Of a stretch of DNA of 64,000 nt, positions 11,601 to 24,837 are shown in pieces. The stretch is from positions 868,001 to 932,000 of the forward strand of contig JAQSEB010000047.1 of the NCBI GenBank assembly GCA_030063045.1, written 5' to 3'. This DNA comes from Pratylenchus scribneri. Its lineage: Eukaryota; Nematoda; Chromadorea; Rhabditida; Pratylenchidae. The notes beneath the pieces were generated by a model. It was not told the DNA's origin. It ran no database searches and saw only the letters and a list, made by a program, of their open reading frames with translations. The number at the start of each line of letters is the position of its first letter. Positions within the stretch are counted from its first letter, which is position 1. The translations under genes and the position numbers were made by a program.

Positions 11601-14600
11601 TGGTTAAAAATTTATGTAAAATTTTCAGAAATCAGCAAATGTCCTCTGGGAAAGATTCTCGGAAAGCACCGAGCTGGATCGACTTCAAAATGTTTCCCTA
11701 CTTTTGCTTCGACTCCATTCCCGCCGGATCAACGACTCAAGCAGTGATGTGGAGAATTTGATTGTTTCCGAACTGACCTCTCCAAACAAAATGATCAGTG
11801 GAATCGCGGCCCGGAAATTTCGTGAATTATGGGTTTTTTGCCGGAGCTCACAAATTGAGGAAGTCTATAGTGGAATTCCACTGAAACCAATGAATAGGTT
11901 TGGCACAATTTTATGTATAATTTTACATTAAATTATTTTAGAGTTGTAATGCTTTTAATTGGTTTCATCGCCGACGATTCAATGAGCGCGGAACAAGTTG
12001 AGCTTCGGGCCCTTGCCCATTCCTGGTTCCAAGACTGCGCCCGAAACAATGATTTACATAAAATTTTGCAAATGATCACATTAATATTGCTTAATCCAAC
12101 TACAGCCAGAGTAAAATAAAGTTAATTTTTAAAATATTAATAAAAATTTCTTAAGGTCTCAATCCAATTTGTTCAAATGTGCCAACGAATAACAAATGAG
12201 CAACTCGCCTCCCTGCCAGAAGGTGCCAATTGTATTTCTCTGACCACGGTCAGCGGCAAACAAACATTCCATCATGTTTGCAAAGATATTGACTCACAAA
12301 AACAACAATCGCCAGCGCATCGGAATGAAAATTCTTGGAGTGATTATAGGTTTCAAAATAAATTTATTCCAAATTAAAAACCAAATTATTTTCAGTTATA
12401 TAAATTGTGATCCGAGGAATCCGTGGGTTTCGGAGCTGAATCGACAATTGCTGCTGCCATCAAATAACACCGCAAACTTTCAACAACAAAAATACAACAA
12501 GAATTTTGATGCCAAAACGGCGGAAAATGAGCTGGTCGATCCGGCGATAAAGCAATGCACTGCTGGGAAAGGGCACAATCGAACACTGTCGGACATTCCT
12601 CAATTCGACAATGATGCTGAATCGGTTGACTCCTTCTCACTGGACGCTTCTTTGGATCAAGATGTGCTGGATGTGTTGCAATTCATTGTGGACACCGTTT
12701 GCGAACAAGAAGAAATGGGGGAAGAGAAATTGGCTGATAAAACAACGAAAATTCACCCAACAATTGATAAACAAAACAACATTGATGAGCAAATTGGGCA
12801 AAATAACGATGAAGTTTTTGGACAAACAAACAAGTTGGATTTACCATTTTGATTAATTAAATTGTTGATTTTATTTAAGATCGGATCCTCGCGATCGGTG
12901 TGCCTCAGCCGCACAGGAGGCGGATGAAATCAGTGTAGTCGGTTCGTTGATCACATCAAATGCAGCTGCCGCCGCACTTCCAAAATTGAGCAGTTATGGT
13001 AGTGGAGACACGATAAAGAGGATCAGGACTGGCCATCGACGGCAAGACTCACTGCAAGAATCAATATTCAGCACTGGTACACAAGAACTGCGATTGTTCG
13101 ATCCAACCGGTTTGTTCGTTTTTTACATTCATAAAAACCTTATGATTTTATTTTAATTTTAGAATTGCCGAATTCCACATGCCCCGGTGATTATAAACAA
13201 CCACTTTTGGATGAAACATTCTCCCATATGCTCTTCTATGCCGAAAGTCCATCGATGGTTGATTTGGGCCGAGCGGAGAAACTGTTCCGAACAATTGATA
13301 CTCTCCTCAAAAGTGGTGTGGTTGGCCGTCAAATTGTCTCCTGCATGCTATTCACCAACATTTCACCTCATCAACAACAATCGCATCGGGAGAGACAATC
13401 CATTTATCGCGGTGTGTCGGCCTCAGTTTCACAACAATTAATGGATTTTATGGCCCGGCATTATCGCCATATTCAAGGAGAAGGTTTCTGGGACACATCC
13501 ACCCCAGAAAAGGAAGCAAATGCTGGAATTGATTCGGTTGCCGAAAATAAAAATCAACAAAAATTCTCAACACTATTCGAGATTTTTTCAACAGTAAATT
13601 CAATTTTTATTATTAATTTTTCCTACTTTTAGGTTATTTTATATTTCTTTCGCTCATATTTCCTCAATTCGCCAACAAATTATGTGAAAGAAGAGGATTT
13701 GGTCACTGCTTGGAAATGCAAAGTCAGTTAATCAAATTGGAATATTCAAATCAATAATTTTTTTAAGATTGCTGCACTGGATTGCTTTGCAGAATTGTTG
13801 AGAATATTGGATGGAATTATTCGGGATGCCAGCTCCAAAGAATTTGCCACATTTGTTCAACACATCTACAGACAAACAAAAGCACAAAAAGTGATTTTGA
13901 CGCTTATGTTGGCCGCCGTTCCGACTCCTCAAAATAAAGGATGGAAGTAATTTTTACAAATTATAAGGGAAAAAAAAATAAATTTAAAATATTAAGAATG
14001 CCACTTACAATGGATATTGCCGAATTCAACAGTGGCCCACAAATAAACAGCAATTTCCGTGACCTAATCTATGCCTATCATCGTTCCCTACTAAATTTGG
14101 CCTCTTCCCTTGTTATTCTCGAGAATAGTCTTCTCATCGGGATTCGCTATTTTAATTCACAGGTTAATCGATTTATTAAAAATTATTTAAATTTATTTTT
14201 AAGAGTGGTATTCACGGAAATTTTGGCGCCCATCATCATCAAATAACCGAAAATCAAATTAATTACAATTCATCGCAAAATCGCTCCACAATAAGAGAGG
14301 CTCGATATTCCGTGGTTGAGCTACGCCTCTTTTTGGGCGTTATTTTGAATGCGCTGAAGCGGTGTCCTGAACGCCACGAACTTTGGCTCCAATTTTTGAT
14401 TGGCATTTTACCCTATCTTGATCGGTAAAATTTAATAAAAATTAATTTAAAATCAATTTATTTTGCAGAGCATTGTCAACATTTGTTGTTCATGTGACTG
14501 AGCAAATTTGCCGAAATCTTTATGATTGCATATTCATTAATAGTCCAACCACTGCCGACTATTTTCAAACACTGAATTCACCAACAATTAGCAATGTGGC

Positions 14601-17600
14601 ATTTCTGATGGAACATCCAAAAAGTCCAATGCATTTTGTCGATTATCGCATTATGGCAAGACACAATGAAACAAACACCGCCTTTAATAGTCCAATGAAT
14701 TCGCCACGAGGGATGATTAAATATCCAGCAAATTACATTTTAATTGTAAGTTTCAATTAATTAAAATTATTAATTAATCCTTAATTTAGTTGACCGAGTC
14801 ATTGATGTCAATGCTGCATTTTTCCATCCTCGACAGCAATCAACATTCATTTTTGGTCCCACCTCAAATGTTTGCACGAAATTCGGCCATCTCCTTCCAA
14901 CATTTTGGCGGCAGCCTCGACCATCATACTCAATCATCCCCAAATCGAAATATTCAATCGGCGGCCAGCAATCACAGTGGAAGTGCATTTTCCTCCTCAA
15001 ACATGACCAGCATGGTTGGATCGGCAATTTCGGTGATTCCTGGCACTGGACTGATTAATAATTTATTTGGTCGAGTGTTCACATCGGCGGACAATTCAAT
15101 GGTAAATTCAAAAATTAGCTTAAATCTATATTCCATATTTAAATAGCCATCAAACAATTCTCGCAATGAGAACAGCGGGAAAACATTGGAATGGTTGGAG
15201 GCACAAAGAGAATTGCTCAAAAGGCTGCCCAGCATGTTGGCAATTCTCTCCGACATTTGGGCATTTGTGGCGAACAATATTGGCGGCAATTCAGCAGCGG
15301 TTTATGATAGTGCAAAATGTACAAATTCATCATCATTTGGCACATACAAAGTAAACGAATTTTACGGAAAAAATAATTCCATATTTTTATAGGCAATTTC
15401 CACCCTTCTTCTTGATATTTTGAATCCAATTGCAAAAAAGCAGAAAAATACGCTAATAAATTCGTTGGGCATTGTTTGGATGTTTCGATACAATAATAAT
15501 TCATCGGACCACCCAACGAAAGCAAATGATCACAATCAAGTAAATTTATTAATATTTAAAAATAATTCCGAATGAATCAATTTTCATCAGTGTTCATTTA
15601 CATATTCTCCACAACAAATTAATTTGGCAAAATTGGCACTCCAATTGAAGGCTTTTTCACTAAATTCGATTATACTTTGTGTGAACGAAACACTGAAAGA
15701 GACGGCGGCAAATAAAACGCGTTCTGGATTTGTGGATAAAGTAAATTTTATATATTTTAAAAATAAATATTTTAAATAATTTAGCAAAATGTTGGCACAT
15801 TTAATTTGGATGTATCACTGTTGGAGCTGTTGCATGAATGCACAAGGCAAGTGAGCGTCACTGAACTCAAAGACTCTTGGAATGCTCTGGCAATTTTATT
15901 CAATGAATCGCCGCTCTCTCAACTTCCAGCCAGAGCCGCTTTCATCGAATTCATGTAAATCGATTAATAAATGTTCCATTAAAAATAGCATTTTTAAAGG
16001 ATTTTGGTTGATTTTGTGCGCCACTGTGGAAGCCAAACCATTGTTGAGGATCGACAAATTAGCAAGGCAATATTGGATGTTTCACAAAAATTGATCGATG
16101 CAATAAATTCCATTGTTGGTTGGCAGTTGGAGTCGACCACTTGGCTGAAGAGGACTCTCGTTGTGAGGCAGGATGCAACAAGTTGGTTCAGAAAATTTAA
16201 TTCTAATAGAGTTAAAATTACCAACAAATGCATTTTTCCAGGCCAAAAAACCATGTCTGATTTGAGCCCAATCCTCGATCAGAAAACATTGTCCACTTCG
16301 GGTTTGAGCGCATCCACTCTACAATCAGAGACAAATTCCATCCGAGGATCGACCATTTCGCTGAGTGGAATTCCGCCAAGTCGTCTTTCCGCACCATTGG
16401 ACCTCCAATCCACATCCAGCGGGATTGATATGAAGAAGAATGCATCAAATTTGAGGTCAAGTCTGAAGGATCATCATGGAGGCGGCGGTGGTGTTATGAA
16501 CAAGAAAGATCCAACCGATTCTACACAGGCTATTTTCCTTTTGGCTGAGGTAAAAATAAAAATAATTTTTAAATAATTTTAAATTTTAAGAATTTGTCTG
16601 AATTGATCGATTCAGTGACCAAAAGTGAGGACAAAGAGAAATTGTTGCCTGCATTGCAGGCTGTTTGGAACAATACATTGCCTTATTTGAAGTCGAAAAG
16701 GTTGACACAGAATATTTTTGAAATAATTTTGAAATAATTCATTTTAGTGCAAAAAATGTTCGTTCCTTTTTGGCCAGCTCCCAACTCCTTGCTTCAATGA
16801 GTTCATACATTTATATGCGTTCAGTTTGGAAGAAGAATGCAATGGAATTACTCTGGGATAATGGTAATTATTTTAAGTTAATAAATATATTTATTCATTT
16901 ATTATTAGCATTTTTCAAAATGGACATTCATGCATTGAAACATTGGCTGGTCGTGATTGACAATTTGATGACAAATGACAAAACTTCATTCAAGGAATTA
17001 CTCAGTAAGAATTTTGGCTATTTAATGTGATTATCTAGAAATGCCCAAATTTGGTATTTTTAAGCCATAAAAAATTATTTTCCTCCACGTGGATTCGAAC
17101 TTTAGCCATAAAAATGCCAAAATTGCATATTTAAGCTATAATAAATCACCTTCCTCTACCTGGATTCGAACTTTAGACTTAAATGCTGAGAATCCAAAAC
17201 ACCAAACCAATATACTTAAGCACATTAACTTACCAATATTTCAGCTCGCATCACAACATCAACCACAACCACACTTTCGACATTGATCACAAGCAAAGAG
17301 CAGGAATATGAGATGCGCTCCCAATATTTGAAGCGATTGGCTCTTGTCGTGCTCAGCTCCGATTTAGACCAGTACAATGGACAATTGAATGAAATTCAAG
17401 GTTTTTTTCACTAAGAAATTAAATAAATTATTCTTTTTTGCAGAGAGGTTGACCGAGAATTTACGCCTGTGCCAAATGGCAGTCATCCACACTCAAGTGT
17501 TCACGTGCTATCGGGTACTTTTGATCAGGATGAATCCAAGCAGTTTTGTTTCGATATGGCCTTCGATGATCACCGAATTGGTTTCAATTTTTGCACATTT

Positions 17601-18322
17601 CTATTTTTTATAATTCCCTGATGAATTTAGGTCCAAGTACTCTCCCAAATGGAGCAACATATTCATGCGGCAAATACATCGAGAATTGATGAACAAAAAT
17701 CGGTCAAAGATGAGCAACAAATGCAATTGTTCTTAGCCGCTTGCAAACTTTTGGAAACGCTTTGCACTTTGCCATCCGGCTATGTTTCTCAATTTCAAAT
17801 GTAATTTTAAAATATTTTATGAATTATCTTATTAAAAATATTTCTAGGTGCCGTTGGACATTTATCGCCCCGATGAGTGCCAAATCAATGTCCGACGTCT
17901 TCGTTCCTTATGCCATTCGATTGAATCGCCTATTGACAATTCGGGTTAGTCAAAAAATTTGTAATAAATAATTTTATTAATTAAGTATGGCCAATTAACA
18001 ATGGACCATTTGGCATTGCATTCCGTCTCGCTGTTCAATGTGAAGACACTGACTTCGCTTCAGGAGACGCATCCACTCTTCTTCTCATTGGCTCAGCAAA
18101 ATAGCCATTTGGGGTCAATTTCTACACTTCAAAATGGTCAAGTGGACTATCAAGAAAATGTTTGTGATTTAATTATTCAATTAATTAATTTAAATTTAAT
18201 TTAAGGGTGATAATCTCACTGGCGATGAGAATTTGTTGGATGGAACACTCCCATTGAAGATGGCAATTTCGCGCATTGAACATTCACTTTATGTTGACTT
18301 CGCAGAACATTGGCAACTTTGA
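8622..18322 (+). CDS. pad-1: DOPEY/DOP1 family protein (C. elegans PAD-1)
   Basis: Role: large cytosolic, Golgi/endosome-associated scaffold that partners MON2 and flippase-type lipid regulators. C. elegans pad-1 is needed for embryonic patterning. Seen: ATG at 8622 (MSNAQHN), the conserved Dopey N-terminal region over the first four exons ([61 protein letters not shown]), then many short exons. The C-terminal conserved block [24 protein letters not shown] lies at 17725-17850. The stop is TGA at 18320-18322 after FAEHWQL. By eye the product is about 2,300-2,500 aa, the usual family length. Low-complexity linkers are present near 12420-12850 and 16250-16520. The intron at 17006-17246 carries a tandem tRNA-like repeat. 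Individual exon limits were not all resolved, but no in-frame break was noticed. Confidence 0.93.
17040..17176 (-). repeat. Tandem 71-bp repeat with tRNA T-arm-like motif in a Dopey intron
   Basis: Two copies (about 17040-17105 and 17112-17176), each ending in GGATTCGAACTTTAG. On the minus strand this reads AAGTTCGAATCC, a tRNA B-box/T-arm. The matching 15-mers start at 17091 and 17162, a period of 71 bp. No A box is obvious. The repeat lies wholly in the intron 17006-17246. Confidence 0.55.
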
Positions 18323-18551
18323 AACGACGATGATGACGAACCACCATTGACGATGAACAACAACAAACGGGTTGATGATAAACTCGAGCCAAACCACACC
18401 CACAATATTCCATCATTCATAATTTTAAAATGTTTTAATTTTTTCCATGCCAATTGTATTCCCACCCACCCAAACCCGACCGACCGACAAATTCCAATCT
18501 GTGTTAGCCCCCCTCCCCACCCATAATTTGTTTAACGACTGAAATTTTATG
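18323..18551. other. 3' flank of Dopey
   Basis: Non-coding stretch between the Dopey stop and the foldback element. It contains a C-rich run (CCCCCCTCCCCACCC-like) near 18510-18520. No gene seen. Confidence 0.4.
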
Positions 18552-19170
18552 GGTAAACGTGAAGAATTGGGGTCCCAAAAAAATTTTTTTTTTACTTTTT
18601 CAAAAATTGCTATATGGGGGTTATTTGAGGTGCTGAGCACGAATCTGACATCCATTTTGCCATATCTGACCATCTTGGTAAGATATTGCCGACTTTTACC
18701 AAGAAAAAGGGAAGGGGGGACCAAGGGCATTTTAGGCAAAAATTTTTATATGGTCAATATATAGCTCAATCAACGCAGCTCAGTGAGCTGAATCTAATGG
18801 TACCATTTTTATTGAATAATATTGCGTTTCGCTCAAGTTAGAGCTCTAAATATCTTACTAAGATAAATTTTTCTTTTGATCATAACTTGCTTATATTGCA
18901 ATATTATTCAATAAAAATGGTACCATTAGATTCAGCTCACTGAGCTGCGTTGATTGAGCTATATATTGACCATATAAAAATTTTGCCTAAAATGCCCTTG
19001 ATCCCCCCTTCCCTTTTTCTTGGTAAAAGTCGGCAATATCTTACCAAGATGGTCAGATATGGCAAAATGGATGTCAGATTCGTGCTCAGCACCTCAAATA
19101 ACCCCCATATAGCAATTTTTGAAAAATTAAAAAAAAAATTTTTTTGGGACCCCAATTCTTCACGTTTACC
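18552..19170. mobile_element. Foldback (long terminal inverted repeat) element, about 619 bp
   Basis: Seen: arms 18552-18825 and 18898-19170 (about 274 bp each) are near-perfect inverted copies separated by about 72 bp. The outer ends read GGTAAACGTGAAGAATTGGG and its complement. TATG flanks both sides (18548-18551 and 19171-19174), a likely 4-bp target duplication. Arms differ at only a few positions (for example GGACCAAGG against GGATCAAGG). The same ORF appears mirrored in both arms, as expected from a palindrome, and is not a gene. There is no transposase, so it is non-autonomous. The superfamily is not recognised. Confidence 0.88.
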
Positions 19171-19575
19171 TATGATTAGACGCATCGAGGTACTGCGCAC
19201 AATTGTGATAAATATTGACTTTTTTATACTCGACTAATTTGTAAAGAGGAAGTAATTTAGAAGGGATGAAGAATACACACAATCTTCGACCATTTTTACT
19301 CGGGTCAATGTTTTTAGGGGATTTGATGACGTCACAATTATACATGTCTTTATTACCAAATCATTTCCCAAAACTAAATTAGAACACCACTAATAAGAAG
19401 AAAATGAGACAAATTTCTTACCAAATATATTTATTCGAACAAAATGCATACAAATAATATACAAAAACAATATGAATTGAGGGTTAGGCAAAAATAACAA
19501 TGAAGTGAATGTGGGGCAAAAAACAATAACAAGTGGGGAACAATGTGTGTTATGGGATTACAACAATTCTTCCAT
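19171..19575. other. 3' flank of the orphan minus-strand gene
   Basis: AT-rich spacer. It holds a perfect TGACGTCA at 19327-19334 (CRE-like, significance unknown in a 3' flank) and a minus-strand AATAAA near 19430 that fits as poly(A) signal for the gene ending at 19576. Confidence 0.4.
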
Positions 19576-20411
19576 TCATGGCAAAATCTGTTTTCCGTTG
19601 AGCACCAATCCATCAATGCGGCCGTAGATTTCCAGTCGATCCTGCTGATTGGCCGCCACACACATTTGTCGGGAGAGTATTGAAGAGGAGTGCACTGGTG
19701 TAGCTGATTTGATGTCCTCGGCCGAGTCCGTTGCCACTGCTGTTGCTGCTCCATTGTCCGGTTTCATCTGCTCCTTGAACCGTCGATGCTCGGGGCCGCC
19801 AGCACGGAATGGTCCTTTGGTGGGTCGATCCATCTGAAATTTTTGGGGAAAATTAATTTGAGAATTAGTAAAATCCTTAAAATTTAACTCACATTTTTGG
19901 CGATGAGTGCAAGTGGAGCCCTGTCCATTCCTTTGACCGGCACGCCAATCCTTGATGAGAATTTGTTATTCCGGTCCTGAAATTTGAGAAAAATTGTCAT
20001 TACTAAAAAGGAGTTCCCGCAGCCCTAAACTTACATAACTAAATTTCCTGAGAATTTCAGATGGCACGTTGGTGTTCATATCCATCAATGAAGGTTGGAT
20101 GTCGTATTCATCGGGGTATTCCGCGTCCAGCCGTTGTGATTTCTCGCCATAACTTGTTTGAATTCGGCTCTGAAATGTTGGGAAAAGTTATTCAGTGCAA
20201 AAAACCCCATTCCCGCCGGACTTACATGGTTACTGATGATGGTGCTGGACATTTGACTGCTTCCTTGTTTGCTGCGTCCTTGTTTCCGCTGGTTGAATGG
20301 AGTCCGTCGATACAGGAAGTCGGTGGTGTCGTTCGTGAAGTTGTAGTCGAGCATTTTGCCGGCCTCATCATCCGTGTCGAAGTTGAGTCGTCGCGCCACT
20401 GGAGTCATCAT
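19576..20411 (-). CDS. Uncharacterised hydrophilic protein, four exons
   Basis: I do not recognise this gene. Seen: exons about 20411-20226, 20169-20035, 19979-19893 and 19833-19576, all joining in phase 0 with good GT..AG signals. The product is about 220 aa, starting MMTPVARRLNFDTDD and ending NGKQILP before TGA at 19576-19578. It is hydrophilic and likely disordered. It has basic/Gln-rich (RRTPFNQRKQGRSKQGSS) and Gly/Pro/Arg stretches (MDRPTKGPFRAGGPEHRR), with no signal peptide or membrane segment. An acceptor TTTTTGGGCAG lies about 55 bp upstream of the start (near 20465-20475). It could be a trans-splice or 5' UTR acceptor, or mark a further upstream exon that would extend the protein. 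The four-exon phase match supports a real gene. No function is proposed. Confidence 0.65.
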
Positions 20412-23400
20412 CGTGCCACAATATATTGCCGGTGTTTGTTGGTGAGCTTGATTGATACCACTCTGCCCAAAAATAAAAGCTTTTATAGTTGAATATGGCG
20501 GGGAGAGGGAGTTATATGCTTTTGCTTAGAATACGATTTAACCACTACTATATCCGTAGATCATTTTCATCTTTAGGTATTTTTAAGATAGATCATTTAC
20601 AATCTTTAGATATTTTAAAATTCACATTGCCAAAATCTACTGCTATCGTAATCATAATCAATCAATAATACCGTCTACCCAAATGTTGGAATCAATTCAC
20701 AATTAACTGAATTCTTGAGATATTATTAGAAAATTAGCAATGGCCCAGTTGTTTACGATTACGAGCAAAATGTATAGGAATAGGACAAAATTCCCTTATC
20801 TTTAAATTTGTAATCCAAAATGAAAATAAATTTTATCATTTCCATGAACCCTCACCCTCCTCAATCGAGGAATGCACTGAAAAAAGTCGTCGATTATGAT
20901 TGAAAAATAATGGGCCCATCCTCATATCGTCTGCCTTTTTCGAGTCACAAAAATGGCTTATCAATTTGGACAAAATTGAAAACCGATGAATTCTGCTGAT
21001 CAACCGTAAAATGGCTAGCAAAATGATTGTGATAAGAAAATGTGGGGAAGCCTCTGTTCGCCGAACAAACAATTTGCATTTTAAAATGGGGTGCGGCCTC
21101 CATTCTTTGTTCTTCGAATTTTAGTCTTGAGGACAGAATTTCATATGAATTTGACTTGACTGATAATTTTTGTATCAATTCAAAAAGCAGATTAGGTCGA
21201 AAAGCAGCTTTCCGAAGATTTAATACTAATTTTAAACAATTTTCCCAAGCAAACTTTGGTCCCTCCTCCAACAATTCTTTCCCATCAAACTTTATTATTT
21301 GCGCGTCAATTTTGGATTGGAATTGGAACTGACAACATTTTTAGGGGGTTGGGGAGAATCAATTTTTTGTTGACATGGTGAAATGCACAGCGCAAAGGTC
21401 GACGAGGCGAATTGTGTGCGCAAAGCGCAGAGTGGGAGGATTGACCGGTTCTGCGCACCACCAATATATAAATAGGCAATTAAATTTGAAAGGAGAAAGA
21501 GGCAATTTCTACTCTGTTGAATGGATTGGAAGGACCAAAGAACGCACCAAAATTCGGCATTAGATTAGAGGGGGGTGTTGGATGCAAAATGCATTAAACC
21601 AAATACAACACTCCCACATTTCTTTCGAGATTGGCACCATCAACAAATCCAACCCAGCAGTCCGGAAATCCTGATTCCCCTCTACTTTATATATTTGGAT
21701 GGTTTGCACATAATTCTGAAAGGCAGAATCCATGCAAAATGCACTTGCCTCCAAAGAGCCATGAAGTCTAATTGATGCTTCCTTCCAGGCAAATCATAGG
21801 CTTATTTCCCAAATTTTTTGTTTATCGAATATAAAATTTGCTGATCTCCATTTTGCCCAATAAATATGGCCTATACTATAATGAGGATTCAGTTCGCATT
21901 CTTTGGCCCAATTTTAACTGCCTTTTTTCTCCTTTTATAATATGGCCAAATTTGGATGGAAAATTCTTTACGGTCGCCTGCGTTCCTTTCATCGCCAAAA
22001 TCCATACAAATCCGTTTTAAACATTCCCAAATCTCCAGCCATAAAATTGGTCCCTCTCCTCTAATTCCTTAAAAAGTGGGGCTTCCTTCCATTTTTGTCC
22101 TTTCCAAAAATTGCCTTCGAGGCAAATTGTCATCAAAGTCCAAAAAACACACAAATTCGACGCCAAAGTCCAAAAAACACACCGCAAATCCGGCACAAAA
22201 ATATCCATCTTCCATTTTTAGGAGAATACTTTCTCAAAATCCTCCCTCGTCCCTCCTTCCCAAAAATCCCCCTTTCTCCCTCCATTTCCATTCAAAAATC
22301 CTCTTATATTCTTTTTTTTGCTCTCACTCAGGCGATTATTCCCTCCTCCCAGAATTCATTCATATTCGCCCATTTTTCATCCCCAAAAGGGGAAAATGAG
22401 AATGAAAATTTTTTGGCGTTTCTGAAAGACGCACAATGGAAAATGAAGAAGAAAATTGAATGAAGAAGAATGGACGGACGAAGGAGGACGAAGAGGCGAA
22501 GGCCGCATCGCATTTTGATGAAAAAAAAGGCCATTCCATCGGCGGACGGTCATATGATAATAAAAAATGAGCCAAAATGAAAAATATATGGAAAGGGTAA
22601 ATGGAAATGGAGGAAGGTCAATGGCTAAGAGGGGTTTTGACAAAATTAAACCAAACTTTAAAAACCATTTTCATTCGGTCAAAGATAACTTCAATATGAA
22701 GGTTAATTTAGCCCAAATAACCCAAAATTGTTTACAATTAGAAGACGTTTTGATTGAGAGGAAAGTCTGAACTCTGAAGTAAGCGAGGATCCGAAGGCAT
22801 ATAAATAAGACAGTGACAAAAATGAATGGTTCAATATGGTTAAATGAGGGCTAAAAGAGGAATTGTTGCGCGGATTATGGGATTCATTTGGCCTTGGCTA
22901 ATTTGGTTATCCTTCGAATTTTTTCAAATCAACATAATCCAAAATATCCAAATTGCATGGCTAAATATGGAGAGAATACTAAATTATTATAAAAAATATT
23001 CCCATTGAGTCAACGGGGTCAAATCGACGTCATCCATCCAAAATCCTCGAATTTTCGCGAAAAATCCACCCACCCATCCAAAATGAGAAGGCATATATAA
23101 AATAGAGTACATCTTCTGTCTGTTCTGCATCTCCTCCAACCAATTGCGCACATTCACCAGCCTCACAAACAGCAGATGCGCACATTTTGCCCCAATTTTC
23201 AATTGAAAGGTGGGAATTATATGGAGGAGTGGTCACACATCCCCATAATAAATCCAAAATTCAACCAATTTTTAATTCGGAGTCCTTAAAAGTCAAATCC
23301 ATTAAATGAATCAAATTTTCCTTCTCTTTTTCCTTCCATTATCGCAATAGTTTGCATTTTACTGTCCAAATTCATACATAAATTCCAACAATTTGAATGA

Positions 23401-24837
23401 ATACAAAAATGGAAAATTCTAATCATAATAGAATCGCAAATTATTAATAAAAAGTTACAATTTCTCCCTCCAATCCCAAACTCATTTAGGTTTCCATACA
23501 GCAAACCCTTTCAATACCTTCTACCATTCCCATTCTCTCTCAATTCCATTGGGACTTTTCTTTTATTGTTTACCACAGCGGCAAAACATCAAAAGATGGA
23601 TGGATTGGCCAATGAGGTGATATATGGCTAAAAAAATGATGGTGGCTTGGCCAAAGGGATATATTGGATTTTGCCTCTTCCGCCCATCCATTTGGCCATC
23701 GTCCATTTTCCATCCGTAAATTCACAGCTGACTGACTGAGGCAACATTCACCGGCACTCTTCCTTCCAATGCAAAATGGGAAGGCCACATACATCCAAAG
23801 GGCCACTTTTTCCCTATATCCCTATCCCTTTCCATTGCCAATCCTCCCAAATCCATCCATCCATTTTCCCGCATTCTGCCTTCCCTCCGTCCTTTTTCCC
23901 TCATCCGCTTCATCGCCCACATTGCCTCCAACAGAGCATTTCCATTTCTTCCATTCATTCAATCCACATCCAAAAAAATTCATTTCAACTTCATCAAAAC
24001 ACAAAAATTAGGTAAAAATTGCGGTTTTTAGGGCGAAAAGCCATTGGTCATTCTGTGATTTTTTTATAGATGCCGAAACAATGGAATGAGTATGAATATT
24101 TTCGGCATCCACCAAATTTTCGCGAATTTTCCCATTCACCTGCCCTCCCTCAAGGGAGCTTTTCTGCTGCTCTCCAAATTGTGTTTTTCGCCGCCGGCGG
24201 CCCACCTCCTCCTTCCCTATACTTTGCTTTACCCAAAGGGGAGGACCATTGGTTGCCTCTGTCCTTTTCCCACCCTCCATCTCCATCCAAATATTCCACC
24301 AAAATGCACACAACATTCTCCCACCCCATCCATCCTTCCATTTTCCAGTCCACTCGTCCATTTTCCCCTTCTATTCCCAAAAATATGGGATTTTTTACTA
24401 TTTTTTTTCTGGGACAAAATTTTATGGCCCAAAATGTGGATGGAGGAGGAAATGTGCCTTTGAATGAGTTTATTTATTTATTTTTTTGGGAAGGCGAGAA
24501 TTTTGAACATTTTGAGATAAACAAAATGGTAGGAAATTGGCCCATTTTTGGCTATAAATTTTTATGAGAGGCTTTAAAAAGTAGATGGGAATATGCATTT
24601 GAAAAATTGAAGGCAAATCATAAGAAATGTTTGGCCCAAACCACCTTTGAAAATATATATTCGAAGGAATTGAGATTCATCAATTATACAATAAGAATAA
24701 GGTAATTGTAATTGGATGAGCCCCCCGGCAATATTCATTTGAAGGGGCCCCTTTTAAATTGGATAGGGAAAAATACGATAATCTGTAATTCCCTCCCCAG
24801 TCCCCACCTCACATTCCTATTCCTCCACCGGAGCCGG
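20412..24837. other. Gene-free interval, part 1
   Basis: No ORF here has splice-linked continuation or recognisable family residues. The sequence is AT-rich to about 22000. From about 22050 it becomes strongly pyrimidine-rich on the + strand, full of CCATTTTCC/CCTCC words. A short near-repeat of CCAAAGTCCAAAAAACACAC lies at about 22134-22185. The longer ORFs (24070-24567 and antisense partners) are products of this composition. Upstream exons of a flanking gene could be hidden here. Confidence 0.4.

Noticed and set aside
18549..19200. Two similar ORFs on opposite strands (MGKREELGSQKN...)
   Set aside because: They are mirror readings of the inverted repeat arms, not genes.
19327..19334. Perfect CRE (TGACGTCA) as a regulatory site
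   Set aside because: It lies between two convergent 3' ends, and a single 8-mer there is weak evidence.
24070..24567. 165-codon + strand ORF
   Set aside because: Phe/Pro/Ser-biased product of pyrimidine-rich DNA, no splice partners or motifs.
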